Positions 20,459-28,986 of a stretch of 64,000 bases of DNA are shown in pieces. The position numbers were made by a program, and so were the translations under genes. How positions within the stretch are numbered: position 1 is the stretch's first letter; the number at the start of each line of letters is the position of its first letter. The DNA is taken from assembly GCF_018402695.1 (NCBI RefSeq), contig NZ_JAGYIM010000011.1, positions 302,752 to 366,751 of the forward strand, given 5' to 3'. The stretch is from Arsukibacterium sp. Its GTDB lineage: Bacteria > Pseudomonadota > Gammaproteobacteria > Enterobacterales > Alteromonadaceae. The notes under the pieces are model-generated. The model was not told the DNA's origin, searched no databases, and saw only the letters and a program-made list of their open reading frames with translations.

Positions 20459-20863
20459 TTAAGGGTTAAGCCAGTTCTCCAGCCTTAGCCCGGCTATCCG
20501 CTTGAATTCAATTAAGTTATTGGTAACCAGACTTAGTCCTTCACTTCTGGCATGGCCGCCAATGTGCAGGTCGTTCACGCCTATTGTGGTGCCAGCTTTT
20601 TCCAGCTCAGCACGAATATCACCATAATGCTGCGCGGCTTTTTCATCATATGGCACAATAACTAATCGTGATACAAAGTCTTCCACAGCAGAGCGGTTTT
20701 GTTCTGGTTTAGTGCTTTTCTCTACGCCATGGCAAAGTTCAGCATAGGTAATACTGCTAATACACATTAAACCAGCATATTTATTAAAGGTTTCCAGTAC
20801 TTCAAGCGGGCGGCGCTTTATTACGTAAATACAAATATTGGTATCCAGCATGTATTTAAGCAT
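20459..20863 (-). CDS. vapC: Type II toxin VapC, PIN-domain ribonuclease
   Basis: A 134-residue PIN-domain protein with the acidic metal-binding set D7 (MLDTNI), E42 (TYAELCHG) and D98 (VNDLHIGGHA). The C-terminal block is LVTNNLIEFKRIAGLRLENW. VapC toxins of this type cut initiator tRNA-fMet. The start codon follows the vapB stop directly (TGA then ATG), so the two genes are cotranslated. It is convergent with arfB. Confidence 0.92.
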   Translation of the reverse strand: MLKYMLDTNICIYVIKRRPLEVLETFNKYAGLMCISSITYAELCHGVEKSTKPEQNRSAVEDFVSRLVIVPYDEKAAQHYGDIRAELEKAGTTIGVNDLHIGGHARSEGLSLVTNNLIEFKRIAGLRLENWLNP

Positions 20864-21097
20864 TCACAACGCTTCCCGCTCTTGTTGCTCTTGTGATGCG
20901 CGTTCAGTCATAAAATCATCGGTAACAGGCGCACTTTGCAGGAAGAATGAATCCCAGCTGTTTTCCACTGGTGTTAAGATCCGATCTTTACCTACTACCC
21001 TTACCGCTACTTTTTTGACGGTGTCAGGAAAGCGCGCTTCAACCGGCAACCGCACGGCTTGCGTACTATTGTTCTTAAAAACTGTTCCGGTATCCAT
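20864..21097 (-). CDS. vapB: VapB antitoxin
   Basis: A 77-residue AbrB/SpoVT-type antitoxin. The N-terminal swapped-hairpin DNA-binding domain (TGTVFKNNSTQAVRLPVEARFP) is followed by an acidic tail that neutralises VapC. It comes first in the operon, as usual, and should repress its own promoter upstream of 21097. Confidence 0.9.
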   Translation of the reverse strand: MDTGTVFKNNSTQAVRLPVEARFPDTVKKVAVRVVGKDRILTPVENSWDSFFLQSAPVTDDFMTERASQEQQEREAL

Positions 21098-21202
21098 TAT
21101 TCACCTCCACATTTGCATATCGAAAGTATAGCTCCGCAGTGGTAGATACTCAATGTATATACTGCTGGTTTTTCAGCCTGATAAATGTTATTTGAAGCAG
21201 AA

Positions 21203-21236
21203 AACCAAAAAGCCAGCTTGCGCTGGCCTTTTGGTT
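21203..21236 (-). terminator. Terminator of the tmRNA gene
   Basis: An inverted repeat with GCCAGC / GCTGGC stem around TTGC, extended by AACCAAAAA / TTTTGGTT arms. On the minus strand it lies immediately after the CCA end of ssrA and ends in a T run. Confidence 0.85.
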
Positions 21237-21240
21237 TGTG

Positions 21241-21601
21241 TGGTGGAGCTGGGGGGAGTTGAACCCCCGTCCGAAAAACCTACATCTTCGGTACTACATG
21301 CTTAGCACATTCATTTAGTTAACCCTATGAGCGCCGAATGGCAGGCTATCGTCGGGCGAGCCTGATTGGTTTTAACGTGTTGTCTCCAGGCGAAGACGCG
21401 ACGCGATTCTGTTAGGGGTGATCTTCCAGAGTCTCAGCTTACAGACATGCGTGAGGGGAAGAGCTCTCTACTGCCTATTAAGCAGCGAGTGCGTAGTTTT
21501 CGTCGTTTGCGACTAGTTTTTTGCGGTTTTTTTACGAGGCCTACCGCACCTCGGCATGCACCTAGGAGTTCGTGAATCCCGTCGAATCCAGTATCAGCCC
21601 C
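21241..21601 (-). ncRNA. ssrA: Transfer-messenger RNA (tmRNA)
   Basis: On the minus strand the sequence runs from GGGGCTGATACTGGATTCGA to a 3' end CAGCTCCACCA with an encoded CCA, both diagnostic of tmRNA. The T-arm reads GGTTCAACTCC. The internal tag frame (21510 down to 21478) gives ANDENYALAA followed by TAA TAG, the same tag as in E. coli. It tags peptides on stalled ribosomes for proteolysis together with SmpB, encoded just upstream. Length about 361 nt. Confidence 0.97.
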
Positions 21602-21641
21602 GAATTCTTTGGTTTAACACTTACACTCTCAGTGTTTGGCT

Positions 21642-21670
21642 ATTGTACGCCTGCTATCTGCTTATAACAA
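21642..21670 (-). promoter_or_regulatory. Probable sigma-70 promoter of ssrA
   Basis: On the minus strand TTGTTA and TACAAT are separated by exactly 17 bases. The -10 box ends about 40 bases before the mature tmRNA 5' end, which leaves a short leader with a small hairpin (AACACT / AGTGTT) to be removed by processing. Confidence 0.6.
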
Positions 21671-21772
21671 GGAGCAAAATGTTGCAGTGCATTCAATTGC
21701 CGGTCTTACTTTCTAACTGTCACCCTCATTAGATGGTGACACGCCTTGTTAGTTTCAAGGCCAGACAAAAAA

Positions 21773-22255
21773 TTAACGCTTACTGTGTTTCATCATCCGT
21801 TCTTTTTCACGTGACCAGTCGCGGTCTTTAATATCATCGCGCTTGTCATGCTGCTTTTTACCCTTGGCTAAATGAAACTCGACTTTCACCCAGCAGGCTT
21901 TCCAGTACATGGCGGTGGCGATAAGGGTGTAACCATCGCGCTCTTTTAATCCTATCAGCTTATTTAGTTCGCGTTTATTCAGCAGCAGTTTTCGACTGCG
22001 ATCCGGGTCGCAAATCACATGGCTGGAGGCGCTTTTTAACGCCTGAATCTGCGCGCCAAATAAGTAAGCTTCACCGTCTTTCAGAATTACGTAGGCGTCA
22101 GACAGGTTAACTTTACCTTCGCGGATACTTTTAACTTCCCAGCCTTGCAAACTGATGCCGGCCTCGTATCTGTCTTCCAGAAAATATTCGTGGCGGGCTT
22201 TTTTATTGATTGCGATAGTGCCGTTGGTATTTTTAGTTGGTTTTTTTTTGCTCAT
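21773..22255 (-). CDS. smpB: SsrA-binding protein SmpB
   Basis: A 160-residue protein with the SmpB OB-fold: [40 protein letters not shown], then the basic C-terminal tail ([26 protein letters not shown]) that enters the decoding centre. It carries tmRNA to stalled ribosomes. It lies upstream of ssrA on the same strand, separated by 171 bases with a GTCACC/GGTGAC hairpin, and is divergent from ratA. Confidence 0.97.
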   Translation of the reverse strand: MSKKKPTKNTNGTIAINKKARHEYFLEDRYEAGISLQGWEVKSIREGKVNLSDAYVILKDGEAYLFGAQIQALKSASSHVICDPDRSRKLLLNKRELNKLIGLKERDGYTLIATAMYWKACWVKVEFHLAKGKKQHDKRDDIKDRDWSREKERMMKHSKR

Positions 22256-22382
22256 AATTCGCTATTTTTGCTAACGCGCTGACCGGGTACGCTGCTCTGG
22301 ATCCCGATGGGGCCGTGCTTACCGGCCTTGTTGCCCCGCGTTATTCTGTTACAATCAGCAGCGAGTTTTAAGGGGAGTGAGT

Positions 22383-22826
22383 ATGCCACAAATTGAGCGC
22401 AGTGCCTTGGTTTTTTACAGTGCGCAACAAATGTTTGACCTGGTTAATGCCGTACCAGATTACCCACAATTTCTGCCTGGCTGCACTTCTGCAGACATTT
22501 TAAGCCAGACAGATAAGGAGATGGTGGCGAAGTTGCAGGTTTCCAAGGCGGGCATTGGCCAATCTTTTACCACACGTAATATTTTGTACCCGCATGAGCG
22601 GATTGATATGCAGTTAGTGGACGGGCCTTTTAAGCGTTTACAGGGCGGCTGGCACTTTACCCCGCTGAACGAGCACTCTTGCAAAGTGATGTTGCGTTTA
22701 GAGTTTGAGTTCTCCAGCAGGCTGGTGCAGTTTGCTTTTGGTAAGGTGTTCTCGGAACTGACTGCGGCGATGGTTAACGCCTTTACCCAAAGAGCCAAAG
22801 TGGTCTATGGAGCAAATAATGGCTGA
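22383..22826 (+). CDS. ratA: RatA-type START-domain protein (ubiquinone-binding/ribosome-associated)
   Basis: A 147-residue polyketide cyclase/START-like protein starting [34 protein letters not shown]. The ATG at 22383 is chosen over the in-frame GTG at 22377 because the AGGGGAG site is six bases before it and MPQI matches E. coli RatA. Family members bind CoQ (Coq10-like) and, in E. coli, were reported to block 70S formation. It overlaps ratB. Confidence 0.9.
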   Translation: MPQIERSALVFYSAQQMFDLVNAVPDYPQFLPGCTSADILSQTDKEMVAKLQVSKAGIGQSFTTRNILYPHERIDMQLVDGPFKRLQGGWHFTPLNEHSCKVMLRLEFEFSSRLVQFAFGKVFSELTAAMVNAFTQRAKVVYGANNG

Positions 22827-23151
22827 GCAATTAACGGTAGAAGTGGCTTATGCATTGCCTCAGCAGCAAAGCTTGCTGACGCTGTCGGTGCTGCCGGGGA
22901 GCACTGTGCGGCAGGTAATTGAGCAGTCAGGTATTTTGCAACAATATCCGGATATCGATTTAAGCCAGCAGAAAGTAGGGGTCTGGAGCCGGCCGGTAAA
23001 ACCAGACGAGCTGGTGCAAGAAGGGGACAGAATTGAAATTTACCGGCCGCTGATCGCGGATCCGAAAGACTTACGCCGTCGCCGGGCCGAGAAAGCCAAA
23101 GAAGAAGGGCGGGCAGATAAAGTTACCGGTGGGCGTAAGCAGGAACATTAA
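22819..23151 (+). CDS. ratB: RnfH/RatB family ubiquitin-like protein
   Basis: A 110-residue beta-grasp protein: [58 protein letters not shown]. This is nearly the E. coli YfjF pattern. The ATG at 22819 is preferred over 22807 because TGGAG lies at a good distance before it; the gene overlaps the end of ratA. The pair ratA-ratB resembles a toxin-antitoxin arrangement, but the function is not settled. Confidence 0.9.
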   Translation: MAEQLTVEVAYALPQQQSLLTLSVLPGSTVRQVIEQSGILQQYPDIDLSQQKVGVWSRPVKPDELVQEGDRIEIYRPLIADPKDLRRRRAEKAKEEGRADKVTGGRKQEH

Positions 23152-23160
23152 TAGGAGTGG

Positions 23161-23272
23161 CTAACGAATCAGTTTACCCACAACGACACGTCGTAAACCC
23201 ATCCATGGGGCCTCGTTTACGCCCGTCCAGGGCTTCAACGGTCGTTTTAGGGTAAACCGATTCTTGCGTAAG
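23161..23272. repeat. Palindromic intergenic element of a dispersed repeat family
   Basis: The ends pair with each other (CGAATCAGTTTACCC at 23165-23179 with GGGTAAACCGATTC at 23250-23263). The left half, read on the minus strand, contains GGATGGGTTTACGACGTGT followed by TGTGGGTAAAC, which matches copies at 42881-42924 and 46281-46323. It lies between the convergent ratB and bamE genes and has no coding potential. Confidence 0.75.
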
Positions 23273-23290
23273 CTTTGTAATGGCGATTTA

Positions 23291-23644
23291 TCAGATATCC
23301 AGCGGGGTATTAAAATCTTCAGATTTCTCAAAGTCGCCTGAAATATCCTGTAATTTATTGTCTTTGAATTCAACAATCAGTTGTTTTTCAAAGTTATTAC
23401 CACGGCCACCTTTTAAAGAATAAAAATAATGCCAGGTATCGTTGTCAAAGGCGTTTTCTGCCACCGGGCTGCCCAGTACAAACTTCACCTGCTCTTTAGT
23501 CATTGCTACCCGCAGTTTATCAATGTCTTTTTGCTCCAGAAAATTACCCTGTGGCACATCAATCCGGTATATCACGTTAGAGCAGGCACTTAAGCTGGCC
23601 AGCAGGCCAATTACTACTAAAATTTGTACTACTGTTTTCATCAT
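23291..23644 (-). CDS. bamE: Outer membrane assembly lipoprotein BamE
   Basis: A 117-residue lipoprotein with lipobox LSAC at C21 and the BamE core: YRIDVPQGNFLEQKDIDKLRVAMTKEQVKFVLGSPV, then DTWHYFYSLKGG. It is a component of the BAM complex that inserts beta-barrel proteins. It lies between ratB and recN in the order known from E. coli. Confidence 0.95.
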   Translation of the reverse strand: MMKTVVQILVVIGLLASLSACSNVIYRIDVPQGNFLEQKDIDKLRVAMTKEQVKFVLGSPVAENAFDNDTWHYFYSLKGGRGNNFEKQLIVEFKDNKLQDISGDFEKSEDFNTPLDI

Positions 23645-23708
23645 TTTCGTCTGTTAAATCCGGTTGCAGCTATCATACCCTATGACAGCCTTGCTGAAAA
23701 ATCTTCTT

Positions 23709-25382
23709 TCAGACTGCCGGAGCACATAAAAGTTCGCGGGCATTGGCCAGCGCACTGGCACTGATATTTTCACCGGCAAGCAGCCGGGCTATTTCGCCAA
23801 TCCGTTGTTCATCGTTTAACAGGCGCATCCGGGTTTCTGTTGCCTGGCCATCGGTATACTTTTCTACAAACAGTTGCTGATGGCCCTGGCTGGCAACTTG
23901 CGGTAAATGCGTAACACAAATAATTTGCGTACTTTCACCTAATTGCCGTAACAACTTACCGACGCCAGCAGCGACAGGGCCACTTATCCCGACATCGACT
24001 TCATCAAAAATCAGGGTAGGGGTGGTAATTTTGTCGGCCAGAATAACCTGCACCGCTAAACTAATTCGCGACAACTCGCCGCCAGAGGCCACTTTCGCCA
24101 GAGGTTGCAGTGGCTGACCGGGGTTGGTGGATACAGTAAAACTGATTTGGTCCCAGCCGTGGCTGCTGGCTTGCTCTAAGCTCTGAGCCTGGACATTAAT
24201 CTCAAAGCGCGAATTTGCCATGCTGAGCTCATGCATACTATTGGCTATTAACCCACTTAGCTTACTGGCAGCATGCTGACGTTGCTGGTTTAACTCGGTC
24301 GCTAAATGCTGATAGTGTTGTTCCGCTTCAGTCAGCTCGGCTTCCAGCTGCACCAAACGCTGGTCGTTGCCGGTCAGCTCTGCCAGCTGGCCAGCCAGCT
24401 GTTGGTGGAATTCAGGCAGCTGCTCAAAGGTAACCTGATGCTTGCGGCTTAAATTAAGCCATTGGCCCATCCGCTCATCTATTTCCTGTAATCGCTCGGG
24501 GTCCAGTTCAACTTTGTCAGCATAGCGGCGCAGCTCGCGGCTGGCCTCTTCGGTTTGCATCAGCGCATCCGCCAGCATTTGCTGTAGCGGGCTTAAACTG
24601 TTGTCGAGCTGACATAGTTGTTCAAGTTGCTGGTTAACTGTGGCCAGTGCCTGGTAAATAGAGCCTTCATCGCTGTCGTACAGCTGCTCTATACATTGCT
24701 GGCTTTGGCTTAACAGGGTCTGGCCGTGGCTTAACCGACTTTGCTCTGCTTCTAATTGGCTGAATTCGTCGGTTAAGGGCGCAAATTGATCCAGCTCTGC
24801 CACCTGATATTCCAGTAATTGGCGCTGGGCATCACGTTGTTGCTGGCTTTGTTGTAATTGCTGATATTCCTGCTTCAGGGTTTGCCATTGCTGATAACAT
24901 TGCTTCAGCTTACTGCGCAGCGGCGCATTATCGGCAAAAGCATCGAGAAGCTGGCGTTGATAATCCGGTTTTAACAGTTGTTGGTGGGCATGCTGACCAT
25001 GAATACTCAGCAGGTACTGGCCAAGGGCTTTTAATTGCTGAGCAGGCACCTGCACACCATTAATATAACCACGGGAGCGGCCTTCATTATTGATTACCCG
25101 GCGCACGATACATTCATTGCCCATTGCCAGGTCTTGTTGTTCCAGCCAGTGCTGAGCCTGAGGCAAGGTGGCAATGTCAAAAGTGGCCACAATGTCCGCT
25201 TTATCGGCACCCGGGCGCACCACAGTGGCGTCGGCGCGCTCGCCTAAACACAGCGACAGCGCATCAATGGCAATAGACTTACCCGCACCGGTTTCGCCGG
25301 TGATGGTCGACATACCTGTTTGCCAGTCTATTTCCAGTGCCCGCACGATAGCAAAGTTGCTGATATGAAGGTGGCTTAGCAT
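23709..25382 (-). CDS. recN: DNA repair protein RecN
   Basis: A 557-residue SMC-like ATPase: Walker A GETGAGKS (residues 29-36), a long coiled coil rich in Gln and Leu, and C-terminal Walker B LIFDEVDVGISG. It acts in double-strand break repair and sister chromatid cohesion. Two adjoining LexA boxes lie 37-67 bases upstream of the start, so it is SOS-controlled as in E. coli. Confidence 0.96.
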   Translation of the reverse strand: MLSHLHISNFAIVRALEIDWQTGMSTITGETGAGKSIAIDALSLCLGERADATVVRPGADKADIVATFDIATLPQAQHWLEQQDLAMGNECIVRRVINNEGRSRGYINGVQVPAQQLKALGQYLLSIHGQHAHQQLLKPDYQRQLLDAFADNAPLRSKLKQCYQQWQTLKQEYQQLQQSQQQRDAQRQLLEYQVAELDQFAPLTDEFSQLEAEQSRLSHGQTLLSQSQQCIEQLYDSDEGSIYQALATVNQQLEQLCQLDNSLSPLQQMLADALMQTEEASRELRRYADKVELDPERLQEIDERMGQWLNLSRKHQVTFEQLPEFHQQLAGQLAELTGNDQRLVQLEAELTEAEQHYQHLATELNQQRQHAASKLSGLIANSMHELSMANSRFEINVQAQSLEQASSHGWDQISFTVSTNPGQPLQPLAKVASGGELSRISLAVQVILADKITTPTLIFDEVDVGISGPVAAGVGKLLRQLGESTQIICVTHLPQVASQGHQQLFVEKYTDGQATETRMRLLNDEQRIGEIARLLAGENISASALANARELLCAPAV

Positions 25383-25418
25383 GCGATGACTCCCGTCAAA
25401 AAATAGTTACCATAAATA

Positions 25419-25449
25419 CTGTGTTTAGTTACAGTGTAAATTTATACAG
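25419..25449 (-). promoter_or_regulatory. Two tandem LexA boxes upstream of recN
   Basis: CTGTGTTTAGTTACAG at 25419-25434 is a perfect CTG-N10-CAG site. It shares its last base with GTGTAAATTTATACAG at 25434-25449, which has one mismatch to the CTG end. Both fall in the recN promoter region. E. coli recN also has multiple LexA boxes. Confidence 0.85.
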
Positions 25450-25494
25450 TAATTGGAGGTTTTGCAAGCCTGATTTTTAAACAATAGCCAGAGA

Positions 25495-26376
25495 CTAATA
25501 CAGTTTGGCGCCCCAGCCGAGTTTATTACGCAGTACATGGTAGTAGCTGTATCCGGGCGGGTGCACCAGGCGCAATGGCGTAGGATGTTTGCGAATATAT
25601 ATCTCGTCGCCGGGCATCACCGCCAGTATGACATGGCTGTCGCAGCTGATTTGCAGGTGGGCATCGTTGCTGTCGGCTACCTTCAGGCAAATTTCGCTAG
25701 TGCCGGACACAACAAGTGGCCGGCTGCTTAACGTATGTGGAAACATCGGTACCAGACACATGGCGTCTAAATCCGGGGTTAGAATAGGTCCGCCACCGGA
25801 TAACGAATAGGCAGTGGAGCCGGTAGGCGTACTGATAATTAAGCCATCTGAGCGCTGACTGTAAACAAATTCATTGTTAATATACGCTTCAAACTCAATC
25901 ATATGCGCCACTTTGTCGGCATGCAACACCGCTTCATTTACTGCGCTGTTGCTGCTTTTTATACTGCCGTGACGATGTACCGATATTTCCAGTAAGTTTC
26001 TTTTCTCAGTGACAAAGTGGCCATCCAGCACATCGGACAGCGGCTGCTCGAAGAACTCCGGGGCTAAATCGGTTAAAAAGCCTAAATTACCGCGATTTAC
26101 GCCAAGTACTGCCACATCAAACCGTGCCAGCACCCGCGCAGCGCCCAGCATATTACCATCACCACCTACCACTATGGCCAGGTCGCAGGTCTTGCCAAGG
26201 TCGACCAGGTCGAGAATTTTAGCGTCGGCCAGCCCTAAGGACTGAGCAACCCGCTCTTCCACAAAGACGTCCAGACCTTTGGCACAAAGGAAATGATACA
26301 GACTGACCAGAGTGTGGTTGGCTCCCTGATGATTGGGTTTTCCAATCAGGCCAATTTTAGTAAAAGCATGACTCAT
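25495..26376 (-). CDS. nadK: NAD kinase
   Basis: A 293-residue protein from ATG 26376, preceded by AGGAACC; seven extra codons upstream are open but lack a site. Motifs are GGDGN ([15 protein letters not shown]), [17 protein letters not shown] and [20 protein letters not shown]. It phosphorylates NAD to NADP. The size matches E. coli NadK (292). It is divergent from hrcA. Confidence 0.95.
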   Translation of the reverse strand: MSHAFTKIGLIGKPNHQGANHTLVSLYHFLCAKGLDVFVEERVAQSLGLADAKILDLVDLGKTCDLAIVVGGDGNMLGAARVLARFDVAVLGVNRGNLGFLTDLAPEFFEQPLSDVLDGHFVTEKRNLLEISVHRHGSIKSSNSAVNEAVLHADKVAHMIEFEAYINNEFVYSQRSDGLIISTPTGSTAYSLSGGGPILTPDLDAMCLVPMFPHTLSSRPLVVSGTSEICLKVADSNDAHLQISCDSHVILAVMPGDEIYIRKHPTPLRLVHPPGYSYYHVLRNKLGWGAKLY

Positions 26377-26461
26377 ATTGCGGTTCCTGGCTGGCATCTG
26401 GCCAGTATAGCGGCCCCATGGGTTCGCGACCAGTCTCTGGGCTATTTTAGTGATTTATCAA

Positions 26462-26489
26462 CTTGATATTGCCGCTTTTGCCCCCAGAT
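26462..26489 (+). promoter_or_regulatory. Sigma-32-like heat shock promoter of hrcA
   Basis: CTTGAT and CCCCAGAT are separated by 14 bases, close to the RpoH pattern CTTGAAA-N11-16-CCCCATNT, about 33 bases before the hrcA start. No CIRCE inverted repeat is seen nearby. Confidence 0.55.
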
Positions 26490-26522
26490 CAATAGCCAAC
26501 ACTGAATAAGGTATTACGCAGT

Positions 26523-27551
26523 ATGGCGGTAACGCTAAGCAGGGCAGAGCTGATCTTAAAGCTGATTGTTGAGCAATATCTGGCTGACGGCTTGCCTGTC
26601 TCCAGCAAGTTGATCGCCGAGAATCAGGCGCTGGATGTCAGCTCAGCAACGGTACGCAATACCATGGTGCAACTGGAACAACAGGGGTTTATCCGCTCTC
26701 CTCATACTTCTGCCGGCCGGGTACCCACTACCAGCGGCATCCGCTTATTTATTGATAAAATGCTGACCATGCAGCCGCTTAGTGGTCGTTGGCAGGCAGA
26801 AATTCAGCGTCGGCTGGTACCCACCCTGCCGGTCTCGTTATTGTGTCAGCAAGCCGGCCAACTACTGACTAACCTGACAGGCTGCGTTGCTATTATCAGT
26901 GCGCCTAAAGCCAGTGGCCGGGAAGTCAGGCAAATTGATCTGGTGCGTCTGGCCAGTGACCGCTTGTTATTGGTGGTAGTTGATGAAGACGGCGACATTC
27001 TGCACCGGGTGCTCGACTGCGCGCAAAGTATCGATAGTACGACCCTTGGCAAAGTGCTGTGTTTGCTAAATGCAGCGCTGGCAAACGGCCAGTGGCAGGA
27101 TGGTATTGCCCGCCTCGCCAGTATCGCGAAAAATGAAACCGGCTGCAGCCAGCTATTAATAAATAGTGTGCTCGGGCAACTGAGTCTGGATGAGTTTTTG
27201 CAGCATCAACCGCTGATTTTCGGTCAACACCAGTTATTATTAAGTCCCGAATATCAGCATAATCCAGCGTTACAACAGGTGTTTCAGATGCTGGAGCAAC
27301 CCGCTGGCTTAATTAACTTGTTGCAGAAAGTGACGACCGATGAGCATCCGAAATTAATTCTGGGTAAAGAGTCCGGCTTTGTCGAGTTAGCACCGGTCAG
27401 TGTGATCAGTCAGCGGTATCAAACCCAGCCACACCGGTTTATTGCGTTGCTAGGGCCAAGACGGATGAATTATGCCCGGTTGGTACCATTAGTGGAAGCT
27501 TGTGCCCATCGCTTAAATTTAAACTTGAATCGCCAGAATCCATCCCCATAA
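26523..27551 (+). CDS. hrcA: Heat-inducible transcription repressor HrcA
   Basis: A 342-residue repressor with an N-terminal winged helix ([47 protein letters not shown]) and the signature [20 protein letters not shown]. HrcA binds CIRCE elements and is tuned by GroE. It is immediately upstream of grpE. I find no CIRCE (TTAGCACTC-N9-GAGTGCTAA) before hrcA, grpE, dnaK or dnaJ, so its target is probably groESL elsewhere. Confidence 0.93.
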   Translation: MAVTLSRAELILKLIVEQYLADGLPVSSKLIAENQALDVSSATVRNTMVQLEQQGFIRSPHTSAGRVPTTSGIRLFIDKMLTMQPLSGRWQAEIQRRLVPTLPVSLLCQQAGQLLTNLTGCVAIISAPKASGREVRQIDLVRLASDRLLLVVVDEDGDILHRVLDCAQSIDSTTLGKVLCLLNAALANGQWQDGIARLASIAKNETGCSQLLINSVLGQLSLDEFLQHQPLIFGQHQLLLSPEYQHNPALQQVFQMLEQPAGLINLLQKVTTDEHPKLILGKESGFVELAPVSVISQRYQTQPHRFIALLGPRRMNYARLVPLVEACAHRLNLNLNRQNPSP

Positions 27552-27580
27552 TAGACCTACTTTCATTTGGAGTAGTTAGC

Positions 27581-28174
27581 ATGACAGAGCAAGCAAAGCC
27601 GAACGAGCAGGCTGAAGAAAGCAAACAGGACAACCCGGTGCAGGAAAATACGGCCAATGACCAGGCGGATACGGTTGAGTTGTCAGGTGAGCAGGCGGTA
27701 ATTTCTAAACTGGAAACCGAGCTGGCTGAAGCCAAGGCAAAACTGGCCGATCAACAGGATTTAATGCTGCGAATTAAAGCAGATGCCGAAAATGCCCGCC
27801 GCCGGGCCAGTCAGGACGTTGAAAAAGCGCACAAATTTGCTCTGGAGAAATTTGCCGGTGATTTGTTACCGGTAGTGGATAATCTGGAGCGGGCTCTGGC
27901 CTTTATTAACCGGGAAGATGAAGCTTTTACCGGAATTATTGAAGGCGTAGAGCTGACCATGAAGAGCTTTCTGGATACTGTTGCCAAATATGGTGTGCAG
28001 CAAATTGACCCGCAAGGTGAGCCGTTTAACCCGGATTTACATCAGGCAATGACCATTCAGCCATCGGCAGATGTTGCGCCTAATACCGTGACGTTTGTGA
28101 TGCAGAAAGGCTATGAATTAAATGGTCGTTTATTGCGCCCGGCGATGGTCGGTGTGTCAAAGGCCCCGGAATAA
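27581..28174 (+). CDS. grpE: Nucleotide exchange factor GrpE
   Basis: A 197-residue protein from ATG 27581, which follows a TTGGAG site. An acidic, Gln/Glu-rich N-terminus is followed by a long helix ([28 protein letters not shown]) and the C-terminal beta domain ([35 protein letters not shown]). It releases ADP from DnaK. The dnaK-dnaJ pair is 28 kb downstream, beyond the pectin locus. Confidence 0.96.
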   Translation: MTEQAKPNEQAEESKQDNPVQENTANDQADTVELSGEQAVISKLETELAEAKAKLADQQDLMLRIKADAENARRRASQDVEKAHKFALEKFAGDLLPVVDNLERALAFINREDEAFTGIIEGVELTMKSFLDTVAKYGVQQIDPQGEPFNPDLHQAMTIQPSADVAPNTVTFVMQKGYELNGRLLRPAMVGVSKAPE

Positions 28175-28189
28175 TATGATCTAGTTAAT

Positions 28190-28217
28190 AAAAAACCGGC
28201 GAAAGCCGGTTTTTTTA
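28190..28217. terminator. Terminator after grpE
   Basis: AAAAAACCGGC-GAAA-GCCGGTTTTTTT, a GNRA-looped stem with a T run on both strands. It serves grpE and the convergent acetylesterase gene. Confidence 0.95.
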
Positions 28218-28221
28218 TCAA

Positions 28222-28983
28222 CTACAACAGTTCCCGATAAACATAAGCGGCTAATGGGTGCTGCTGCGCCTTCAAATCACGCACAAAGAACTGCGCCATT
28301 TTGCTGGCACCTTGTAAAGTCAGGTGAGTATTGTCGCTGGTGCCGTCGGGAAACTTGGCGTATAAGTCTGCCGGTACCTGAATAAAGTAGGGCTGAGCGG
28401 CTGTTTTGCCCAATTGCTGCCACAAGCCACAGCTGTGCTGCTGTAAATCAAAAAAACTCACTTCAGACTCGGCAGCAACTTTCGCTGCCGCTTTGGCGTA
28501 ATCGGCCAGGTCGCGTTTTAAGCTGCCATCCTCGGCAAAGTTGCGCCGGCAAATTGAGCTGGCCAGCATCGGGGTGGCGCCCCGTTCGCGCACATCGGCA
28601 ATAAACTGCTGCAAAAAGTGCTGGTAATCAGTATCGGCAGCGGCATACCGGGCCGGATCCGATTGTTTCGAATCATTGTGACCAAACTGGATCAGCACAT
28701 AGTCGCCCTTAGCCAGCTCGCTTAACAGTAACTGCCAGCGGCCCTCGTTTAAAAAACGACGGGTGCTGCGGCCATTAGCCGCATGGTTAACCACAGTAAG
28801 TTGCGGCGTTACAAATTGCGGCAGCAATTGCCCCCAACCGCGCTCAGGATAGGCCAGGTTCGGTTTATTTGACATGGTTGAGTCACCGACCAAATGCAGC
28901 TTAACAGGTTTAAGTTCAGTGGCCTGCAACGGCAGTAGCAGGCTGATACTCAGGCAAAGGCTGCAAAGAATTCTGATTAACAT
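28222..28983 (-). CDS. Rhamnogalacturonan acetylesterase, CE12-like SGNH hydrolase
   Basis: A 253-residue secreted esterase with a signal peptide (about residues 1-21). The SGNH blocks are present: GDST (Ser35), the N71 region AANGRSTRRF, GHND (N103), and DNTH (D217 and H220 of the catalytic dyad). It would remove acetyl groups from rhamnogalacturonan or other pectin so that lyases and hydrolases can act. It follows the DUF4861-GH105 gene by three bases in the same operon. Confidence 0.88.
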   Translation of the reverse strand: MLIRILCSLCLSISLLLPLQATELKPVKLHLVGDSTMSNKPNLAYPERGWGQLLPQFVTPQLTVVNHAANGRSTRRFLNEGRWQLLLSELAKGDYVLIQFGHNDSKQSDPARYAAADTDYQHFLQQFIADVRERGATPMLASSICRRNFAEDGSLKRDLADYAKAAAKVAAESEVSFFDLQQHSCGLWQQLGKTAAQPYFIQVPADLYAKFPDGTSDNTHLTLQGASKMAQFFVRDLKAQQHPLAAYVYRELL

Positions 28984-28986
28984 GGG

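Noticed and set aside
20440-21241. Genomic island integrated at ssrA with attachment repeats
   Set aside because: No duplicate of the ssrA 3' end was found nearby and no integrase is present; vapBC alone is not enough.
21366-21575. Open frame of 69 codons across the tmRNA gene
   Set aside because: The region is a structured RNA with tmRNA ends and tag frame on the other strand.
23161-23272. CRISPR-like array
   Set aside because: The repeats are inverted and dispersed singly, without regular spacers; no cas genes in the window.
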